From contig CM041776.1 in assembly GCA_023374045.1 (NCBI GenBank), positions 479,559,375 to 479,623,374 of the forward strand: 64,000 nt of DNA, in the 5' to 3' direction. The notes beneath the pieces are model-generated. The model did not search any database, was not told the DNA's origin, and worked only from the letters and a program-made list of their open reading frames with translations. Shown piece by piece: positions 57,362-64,000 of this stretch; the stretch's first letter is position 1, and every line of letters begins with the position of its first letter. Origin of the DNA: Limonium bicolor. Taxonomy: Eukaryota > Streptophyta > Magnoliopsida > Caryophyllales > Plumbaginaceae. The translations under genes and the position numbers were made by a program.

Positions 57362-57932
57362 GTCCTCTAAGGTCTGAATAGTCCTCTCTGACTGACCATC
57401 TGTCTGAGGTGAAATGCTGTGCTAAGCTTCAATTCAGTGCCAAGTGCTCGCGAGTAGCTCGCCAATATCGTGAGAGAAATCTAGTGTCTCGATCTGAAAC
57501 AATAGTCTTAGGTACTCCATGATGTCTATAATCTCCTCAAATAGTTCTGCCAACTTTGGCACTTTCCAAGTGTCTTTCATTGGAATAAACCTAGCAACTT
57601 AGTCAGTCGATCAACAACAACCCAAATCATATTAAGGCCTCCTCTCGTAGGTGGTAGTCCCACCACGAAGTCCATGGAGATATCATAAAACTTCCACTCT
57701 GGACTGGCATAGACTGTACCATACCTCCTGGTCGTCTATGTTCGAATTTCACTTTCTGGCAAGTGAGACATCGAATCACATACTCTGTCACGTCGCCCTT
57801 CATACCACTCCACCAGAAATACCTCTTTAGATCTTTGTACATCTTAGAAGCTCCTGGATGGACAGATGTGGAAGAAGTGTGGGACTCTCGAAGAATATGC
57901 TCCTTATATCTGTGCTGTCTCTGGGAATACAC
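57362..57932 (-). pseudogene. Element C integrase zinc finger and catalytic core (frameshifted)
   Basis: The frame 57932-57627 carries the HHCC zinc finger (SHTSSTSVHPG, KMYKDLKRYFWW, CLTCQKVKFEH). The core is spread over other frames: [11 protein letters not shown] with the first Asp near 57680, VSDRDTRF with the second Asp near 57490, and the Glu block near 57380. At least two frameshifts separate these, so no functional integrase could be made from this copy. Confidence 0.85.
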
Positions 57933-58094
57933 AATCTGCCCTTCAATCTGATGAGTCCATCATCATGTAACTGGAACTCATATTTTCACCCTCAAATGTA
58001 CCGTCAGACAACTTCTGACTGATCTCCATCATTCGCTGATCACTCTGCTGTTCTACGTATGTCTCCATAAGACTCGAGCTAGCCACAATGGCAT

Positions 58095-58712
58095 TTAGGA
58101 ATGTGCTCGTCGACTCAGTGCGTCTGCTACAACATTAGCTTTCCCTTCTTTGTACTGCAAATCAATGTCATAGTCCTTAAGAAATTCAACCCATCTTCTT
58201 TGTCTCATGTTTAACTCCTTCTGGGTGAATACATACTTCAAACTCTTGTGATCCGAATATACGGTCATCTGGACACCATACAGGTAGTGGCGCCAGATCT
58301 TCAATGCAAAAACAATAGCTCCAAGCTCCAAGTCATGTGTGGGATAGTTTTCCTCATGTTTCTTCAACTGTCGGGAAGCGTAGGCGACTACCTTCCCATT
58401 CTGCATGAGTACACACCCTAATCCCCTGCCTGATGCATCACAGTAAACTTCATAACCCTCTGTGCCTTCAGGTATAGTCAAAACTGGTGCTGATGTCAAA
58501 GCATTCTTCAAAAGCTCGAATGAGGTCTCACATTCAGTAGTCCATGTGAAAGGTGCGTCCTTCTTCATTAAGCTGGTCATAGGTTTGGCTATTTTGGAGA
58601 AGTCTCTGACAAACCTTCTGTAGTATCCTGCTAAACCAAGGAAACTCCTGATGTCCGTAACTGTCTTTGGCCTAGGCCAAGTGCGAACTGCTTCTATCTT
58701 TGCTGGATCCAC
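58095..58712 (-). pseudogene. Element C RT thumb/connection and RNase H
   Basis: 205-codon frame: [22 protein letters not shown] (RT C-terminal), then RNase H with [24 protein letters not shown] and VVADALSR, which supply the Asp/Glu metal-binding residues. RNase H removes RNA from the RNA-DNA hybrid. The domain itself is intact, but its frame is not continuous with the RT upstream, and the 3' side breaks at 58095. Confidence 0.9.
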
Positions 58713-59200
58713 TGCGATCCCAGCATCTGAGATAACATGTCCTAAAAGGAAACTCTGTCAACCAAAACTCACATTTGGAGAACTTAGCATAAAGCTGGTT
58801 CTCCCTTAAGATCTCAAGTACATGTCGGAGGTGACTCTCATGCTCTTCCTTAGACTTTGAATAGATGAGGATGTCATCGATGAAACAACCACGGTCTTAT
58901 CCAACTGCTCTCTGAATAATCTGTTCATCAAATCCATGAAGACTGCAGGTGCATTTGACAAGCCAAAAGGCATAACTGTAAACTCATAGTGGCCATACCG
59001 TGTTCTGAATGCTGTCTTTTCTATGTCTTGCTCCCTGATGGGTATCTGATGGTAGCCTGATCTCAAATCGATCTTCGAAAACACTTTTGCTCCTCTCAGC
59101 TGATCAAAAATCGTCAATCCGTGGTAGTGGATATTTGTTCTTCACCGATACTGCATTAAGCTCTCTGTAATCAATACATAAACGAAGGCTTCCATCCTTC
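58713..59200 (-). pseudogene. Element C reverse transcriptase core (frameshifted)
   Basis: The frame 59117-58806 reads [48 protein letters not shown]. At about 58890 a one-base loss puts the catalytic FIDDILIYS block into another frame. A second break lies in a T-run near 59110, and a third near 59205 between WGAPV and the KKKDGS block. RT copies element RNA into DNA; this copy cannot encode a working one. Confidence 0.88.
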
Positions 59201-59993
59201 TTCTTCACAAAAGACTGGTGCTCCCCAAGGAGATACGCTAGGTCGTATGTATCCCTTGTCCAATAAATCTTTCAGCTCTTTCAGCTCAGCCATCTCTGCT
59301 GGTGCCATACGGTACGGTGCCTTAGCTATGGGACCGGTACCTGGTAGTAATTCGATGGAGAACTCTACCTCTCTGGATGGCGGTAAGCCTGGAAGTTCCT
59401 TTGGAAAAATATCTGGAAATTCCGACACCACTGGCATAGCTGGATCAAAGTCAGGGTCGTGCTCTACATCCTGAACATAGCATAAGTATACTTCCTTCTG
59501 CTTCCTGACGTGCTTGTACATGGACATAGCAGATATAACTTTTATAGACGGTGCTCTAGGGCTCTGACGGTAAGATACTGTCACTCCTGATGGGCTCTTA
59601 AGTAACAGTCTGCGCTCTGCACAAAGAATGCGGCCTCTGTGCCGCCCCAGCCAGTCCATCCCGGCTATAACATCGAATCCTAGACCTCTGAACTCAATAA
59701 GGTCAATAGGAAATTCCTCCTCCTTAATGCGGATAGTGGCTCCTCTATAAAGACGAGTGCAACTGATCTTCTCCTTAGACGGGAGTGCCACCTTAAAATC
59801 AGGTAACTCTACAGCGTCTAGCCCCAACTTCCCCGCAAGCGAAGGCGAAACGAAAGTATGTGAGGCTCCGGAGTCGAACAGTACTAATGCATCCACTCCA
59901 TTAACCGGAAAGGTACCAGTGAGGATCGCGCCGCCCTTGCTGGCCTCCTCCTCAGTAAGTATACTTAAGGCACCTTCCGTCTCCTTAGCACAA
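59171..59993 (-). pseudogene. Element C aspartic protease and RT N-terminus
   Basis: From the candidate splice acceptor at 59995 the frame reads CAKETEGALSILTEEEASKGG, then TGTFPVNGVDALVLFDSGASHTF. DSGAS is the retroviral-type protease active site near 59870. Later come GMDWLGRHRG, FPDIFPKELPGLPP, IELLPGTGPIAKAPYRM and [18 protein letters not shown], the start of the RT. About 240 codons from 59896 are open before the frameshift near 59205. Confidence 0.9.
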
Positions 59994-60005
59994 CCTAATA
60001 ACAGA
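59994..60005 (-). other. Candidate 3' splice site before the protease
   Basis: On -, ATTCTGTTATTAG/GT: AG at 59996-59995 followed in frame by TGTGCTAAGGAG (CAKE). If used, the AlkB-like segment would lie at the 3' side of an intron or in a skipped exon. No matching donor was identified with confidence. Confidence 0.4.
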
Positions 60006-60115
60006 ATCTGAGTAAGTACTTTGATATATGATGGGGTCTAAAGACATTCACTTTCATAACAATAATGCTTCATTGATGAGATGATCTCCTTTCAGATGTC
60101 CAAACAATTACAATA

Positions 60116-60835
60116 CTAGTACTTTCTAAAAGTCAAACTTAATCTTCCTGGTTTCATGTGAGTGGTGTTTATCACTGTCGAAGGTGCTGTGTTTAGTTTA
60201 ATCCTTTAATTCCATGGTATAGCAACCTTGACTTTCCACCCATTACTAAAACATCTCCTGAACTCAATATGATTTTCTTTGCAAGGTCCACACGCTTCTG
60301 CTCGCCATAAAGGAACTCTGCGTCATCTCCAATTGACAAAGATAATACTGGTATCCCCTGTTCAAGGGACCCTTTTGTTTCATCATTGTCCTGGTGTAGT
60401 CCTAAACGGCCTCCTTCTTCATAGAAGTTGATGATACATAGATCAGCCCTTAAGTTGGGAACTGGATCTTCTTCTATTGCTGAGCTGTATTAACTGCTTG
60501 TTCCACAATTGTAAAAATTCTTCTGGGATTTTTGGCACTTGTGCTCCATCTCCATTTCTTGTATCTGGTAGGTCTTTGAGTAAGGATTCCAATCCTTTCC
60601 TAAGCACATCATTTTCAGCTTCATCTTTGATCCTCCTGGAAATTCTGGAGTGTAGAACCCTCCTGGTCCTGCTCCCAATTCGACATTTTCTAATGATTGC
60701 AATTTGTGTCTCCGGTGTTAGGTATCCTTTGAGTAGTATCAAACCTGGTTGGATAACCTTACATTGTTCGTTCCCTGGTTCTTGTACTTTGATAATGTTT
60801 TCTCCAGGGAGGGCGGTGAGGGGATAGGAAAGCAT
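60116..60835 (-). pseudogene. Captured AlkB-like 2-oxoglutarate/Fe(II) dioxygenase, broken
   Basis: AlkB-family enzymes oxidatively demethylate nucleic acids using Fe(II) and 2-oxoglutarate. On - the segment reads, across several frames: PGLILLKGYLTPETQIAI, GAGPGGFYTPEFPGGSK, MMCLGKDWNPYSK, VPKIPEEF, CIINFYEEGGRLGLHQD (the HxD pair, 60388-60396), GIPVLSLSIGDDAEFLYG, SSGDVLVMGGKSRLLYHGI (second His at 60214-60216) and PGRLSLTFRKY then TAG (60118-60116). GRLSLTFR carries the RxxxxxR signature. The order, spacing and ending match the C-terminal catalytic domain of plant AlkB homologues. At least four frameshifts break it, and no intron interrupts it. It lies between gag and protease of element C in the same orientation. 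I cannot say which AlkB paralogue was the source. Confidence 0.88.
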
Positions 60836-60926
60836 ATCTTATAGCTTCCTACGTGGTTTAAATTTTACTAGTGAGTCTTACTAATTTTCCTACTCAATTA
60901 GGCAATCAAGGCATGCAAGCACTCAT
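60836..60926 (-). other. Left-hand junction between gag end and AlkB-like segment
   Basis: AT-rich, no motif recognised. The gag frame ends at 60929-60927, and the AlkB-like homology starts at about the ATG 60835-60833. On the other side, 59997-60115 likewise has no protein motif. Confidence 0.5.
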
Positions 60927-61309
60927 TCACATCATCCATTGCTCAATAACAGGTTCACATGGTTTAGAAGTCCTGGTTGGTAGAAGGACCAGCCTCATCT
61001 GAGCGGCCATGACATGCAGGGCGGGTCCTGATGCTGGGCCTTTGCCCTTATACCCCTGAGCTTGGTTTGTTGGTGGAGGGCGAGTATCGCTAGCTCCATT
61101 CTTTTGGCCTGTGTTTGGTTTTGCTCCCGGACGGTAGTTCCTGCTCTCCGGGTTTCGGATACACTCGAAGGCACGATGCCCGAGTATCTGACAGTAGCGG
61201 CACATGACTTTCTCCCCTTGGCAGTCTACGCCGGGGTGATCCTTTCCGCACTGTTTACAGTTGAAATGACGGACATACTTCTGGCCCGTGTTTGAGCCAT
61301 GTCCAGAAC

Positions 61310-61397
61310 CTAATACAATCAAGGTTAATTATACAATCCAATGGTACTGAAGTAATCACAAAAGTTTCAAATCTAACTGTCTGATTAGAGTGCCTAC
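61310..61397 (-). other. Candidate gag intron 2 (88 bp, GT-AG, phase 1)
   Basis: Donor CACTAAGG/GTAGGCAC and acceptor TTGATTGTATTAG/GTTCTGG. Splicing gives ...LPTKG-SGHGSNTGQKYVRH in frame. Unspliced, the same frame reads through into a different, unrelated-looking peptide. Confidence 0.6.
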
Positions 61398-61636
61398 CCT
61401 TAGTGGGTAGGTTTTCTGTGGAGTTGCCGCTCCGTAGGTTCCTGACTGGGGGTTCCCAGTAGTTTGGTTCCCCTTCCCTAGATAGGACCCCTGGCCTTTC
61501 TGATAGGTTTGTTCCTCTTGTTGGAGTTCCCCTGCTTGGCATCTTCGCCACCAGGTCCGTCCTTCCTCTTTTGGGAGCTCAAAGCATCCCTTCTCTTACA
61601 AGTGATCTCCACCACGGAGGCGGCATGATAGCATTC

Positions 61637-61728
61637 CTGAAATCTCAAGGTATTAATCTCCAATTCTCCCATGACGGGGTATAGTAGGTAATAAAATTTT
61701 CAACTGGTTTATGTTTCTCCTATTTTAC
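61637..61728 (-). other. Candidate gag intron 1 (92 bp, GT-AG, phase 0)
   Basis: Donor TTGCAG/GTAAAATA and acceptor AGATTTCAG/GAATGC. Removal joins ...PTSLQ to ECYHAASVVE in the same frame and skips a stop two codons after the donor. Confidence 0.6.
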
Positions 61729-62502
61729 CTGCAAACTGGTAGGGATGATTGGTCCCATCCCAAACTGAAGTCGAGGGCTCAGTCCCCCGTAGAACCGGTC
61801 GACCAACACCTGGTCCGAGTATCCTATACCGGGTAATAGTCGGAGTAGCGAGGTGAACTTCGCATAGTACTCATCCACTGACATCTTTCCCGTCTGCTCC
61901 AGAGCGTCAAACTCCCTGGTCTTCACCATCCTGGTGTGGGCCGGGTAGTATTTGCCCCTAAGTAGTGCAGTAATGTCCCCAAGTAAAAGCTGGGTCATCC
62001 AGGTGGTCGGCTTTCACCATGTTCCACCAATCTCAGCTGCATCCTTCAGATAAAAGGCAGCAAGTCTTACTTTTTCCCTAGCTGGGACTGCAAGCGTCTC
62101 GAACGCTGTCTCCATCTCCATGATGTATGTCTCCAAGTGAGCAGGGTCAGTCTGCCCCTTAAATGCAGTCGGCCTCAGATCAGCCAAACTCTTCACCCAG
62201 TCTCTCTCCCTGGGTGGTGGTGGTGGAGGTAGCTGCTGCTGCTGTGCACCCCCGCCTGTGCAAATGCCTGAGCGATTAAGGTGGCAATGTCTGCCAGCCT
62301 GATGTTTGGCTCCTCATCAGCCTGTCCACGTCGTCCTCCTCTTCCTGACATCTGCAGGATGTTGAGGTATATTAGGCACTGTGGTCAAAATCTTGGTCTT
62401 GGATAGTAGTCTAAGTAAAACTAACTTAAACTCTTTTCAATACTATCTCTCAACCCTTAACCTAAGTCTTAGATATCCTAATCTCGGTGTATCCTTGTAT
62501 CC

Positions 62503-62532
62503 AGAGCGTAACTACGCTCTGATACCACTTTT
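62503..62532 (-). promoter_or_regulatory. Element C PBS with overlapping hairpin
   Basis: On -, TGTTACA, spacer AAAAG, then TGGTATCAGAGC (62527-62516), complementary to initiator tRNA-Met. AGAGCGTA and TACGCTCT arms (62503-62520) form an 8-bp stem that includes the PBS 3' end. Confidence 0.9.
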
Positions 62533-64000
62533 TGTAACACCCCAACCCGAAATCCAATAATCTGAACGGCAATCACTCCCAAATAAATTACAACTGCAGC
62601 GGAAATAAATACAACAACCGGGCGGTATTACAATGCCGTTGGCCACCCTTGTGACCAACAAGGCTAACTCCAAATACAAACTCCAAAAGTCACGGTCTGA
62701 ATACGAATACAATCCGAGATACTAGGAATCAAACTCTAATGTAAAATACTTAAGTAAAATAAATGTCTAGAAGAAGACACCCATAGCTTGAATCTACCCC
62801 ACCTACACTCGGTGTGGTAATCTTCTTAACTTCAGGTACCTGAAAAATGGGGGTGCCCCCAAAGGGGCTCAGCAAACAATGCTGGTATGGAAAACGTGCA
62901 GCCCATCGTCTACCGGGCCACCCAACTACTTTGTCGAACACATGCAGTTCATTTTTATAAAGCTGTAAACAAGCATAGTCTGATAATAACAAGTATCCAT
63001 ACAAGGACAATAATGTCACATAGAACAAGACATAGAAGGTCGTGTTAGCTGAACTGAAATTCTTTAATGATAGTCGGTCCGCACAATGGGACTGACAGGT
63101 ATAACTGAATCTTAAATAGTGGAGGTATAGTGACCTCGTTAAGATTGAAAGGTTGGGTATAAAAACCCCAGGAGATAACGTAGTTAAACCCTGAACTGAG
63201 AGGCGTGGGAAATAGAATCCCACTAGAGGAATGAAGTCTTCCTCAAACTGAAGGGCATTAGAAACCCGGAAGGAATAGAGTCTTCCTCCCAACTGAAAGT
63301 TCCGTCGCGACGTAGATAGGAGACGACCTGAGACAGGTACAACTCCTGTAGCATGCATGGCCAGATCCAACTGGGCTCCTTGTTCTCGTAGTATAGAGTT
63401 GTTAAGTGTCATATAAAGACGTTAAACAAGAACACAATGTGTATTGTCAATTATCACGTTTAGGATAATGACGTTTGTTATAAAGTGAAGTTAGTGAGAG
63501 ACTTGAGTACAAGTCCTCGGTATGCTAAAGCGCAGGTATTTAATCCACTGGTATAGTAGTGTTTGTATGCGTGGGACATACACGTAGTAGTCAGCATCAT
63601 TCACGCACATAAAATAATACCAGCGCACAGAGTAAACAACATTTTACAATTAATTATCTTGGTCGTTATTTCAAACAACAGATAGCACACAAGCCGGTGT
63701 AATCCGGTAGAAAACAGGTTGCAAGAATCCCATACCGTTCACCGTAGGTCGCAGTTGATTATACCATGGTCAACGTCTGGTCAAACAAAGTCCTAGAATA
63801 GGATTAACTGAGAGGGTTAATTTATGTTACCCTTATATAATAATTCTATTGGATCTTTTAACAAATCTCGTATTTGTTATTTCATGTGAGGTTTATTTCT
63901 TTCAATTACCTCATGATTTAATGTATATCTTATTTGTTATTCCTTTTTGATTTATTTATAAATCCTTTAATGTACATATATGTATTCATATATTCATGCA
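62533..64000 (-). repeat. Element C 5' LTR, 3' portion (runs off window)
   Basis: Near-identical to 51301-52660. Contains the GCTGAGCCCCTTTGGGGGC hairpin (62855-62873 on -) and CAGGTACC (62835-62842). Its 220-codon frame 62750-63412 is not conserved in the sister LTR, so it is not called a gene. Full length is expected to be about 4.8 kb. Confidence 0.92.

Larger units (their letters stand above)
60927..62351 (-). pseudogene. Element C gag, split by two intron-like gaps and frameshifts
   Basis: Starts at ATG 62351-62349 (MSGRGGRRGQADEEP). The capsid-type gag domain follows: RDWVKSLADLRPTAFKGQ, METAFETLAVPAREKVRLAA, LRGKYYPAHTRMVKTREF, MSVDEYYAKFTSLLRLLPGI. After candidate intron 1 comes ECYHAASVVE. 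After candidate intron 2 comes SGHGSNTGQKYVRHFNCKQCG. A zinc knuckle follows with CRYCQILGHRAFEC (CX2CX4HX4C). Breaks: a one-base loss in a G-run near 62255, losses near 62005 and 61970, and a shift near 61500. The capsid and knuckle order is typical of Tekay-like gag. Confidence 0.85.
51301..64000 (-). mobile_element. Element C: Tekay/Del-like chromovirus with captured AlkB-like sequence
   Basis: A Ty3/gypsy element on -, running off the right edge. Order on -: 5' LTR (62533 to edge), PBS, gag, AlkB-like segment, protease, RT, RNase H, integrase with a chromodomain-like tail, PPT, 3' LTR (51301-56147). LTRs are near-identical over the roughly 1.4 kb that can be compared, so insertion is recent, yet gag-pol carries many small indels. 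It sits inside LTR D; the left flank GGTAT is the presumed TSD. Confidence 0.92.

Noticed and set aside
62750..63412. 220-codon frame inside the element C LTR
   Set aside because: The sister LTR (51301-56147) breaks it into pieces by small indels, and no known domain is visible. The other copy shows no constraint on the protein.
1..64000. CRISPR array, bacterial operon or phage features
   Set aside because: The regular repeats here are tandem without unique spacers, and all recognisable proteins and termini are plant transposable elements.

Overview
This is a gene-poor nuclear window from a flowering plant. It is built almost entirely of nested LTR retrotransposons. The evidence is plant-type Ty3/gypsy (Tat/Ogre-like and Tekay/Del-like chromovirus) proteins, PBS/PPT/TSD signatures, a Copia gag relic, an L1-type LINE relic, and Stowaway and hAT MITEs. 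I found no rRNA gene, no functional tRNA gene and no intact host gene. The only intact coding sequence I trust is one retrotransposon gag at 7198-8493 (-).

Layout. (1) 1-20757: the 3' part of a Tat/Ogre-like element on +. It has the integrase C-terminus at the left edge, a long non-coding 3' region with 98-bp and 175-bp tandem arrays, a PPT, and a 6.6-kb 3' LTR (14138-20757). (2) 2021-11696: a complete gag-only element (TR-GAG type) on -, inserted into (1) with 5-bp TSD GCAAC. (3) 20758-43579: a non-coding, LARD-like element (A) with Tekay-like termini. Element (1) interrupts its 5' LTR. A 6.3-kb solo LTR of the Ogre-like family (22023-28367, TSD GGAAC) interrupts its internal region. A truncated sister copy (B, 35332 to about 42070) interrupts its 3' LTR. 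(4) About 43580-45250: a Copia gag relic on -, split by a 602-bp hAT-type MITE with 8-bp TSD. (5) 46886-47481: an L1-type LINE reverse-transcriptase relic on +. (6) 47482-51300: a partial LARD/Tekay-like LTR (D) on - inside the LINE. (7) 51301 to beyond 64000: a nearly complete Tekay/Del-like element (C) on - inside D, with near-identical LTRs but a gag-pol broken by small indels.

The most unusual item is inside element C. Between gag and protease, in the same orientation, lies a roughly 720-bp pseudogene (60116-60835, -) of a plant AlkB-type 2-oxoglutarate/Fe(II) dioxygenase. It runs to what looks like its native stop codon and I could place no intron in it. This looks like host-gene capture by a chromovirus. 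The same element has two reading-frame-consistent GT-AG intron candidates in gag.

Other structure not explained by coding includes: tandem tRNA-like cassettes inside the giant Ogre-like LTRs; W-box-like and GGCCCA (site II-like) arrays in those LTRs; hairpins hugging the PPT in four elements, some with compensatory changes; hairpins overlapping the PBS; clusters of CCGGAC/GTCCGG palindromes in three LTR types; and a conserved hairpin plus CAGGTA motif in all Tekay-like LTRs. Most of these are by-eye observations that need folding and alignment to confirm.
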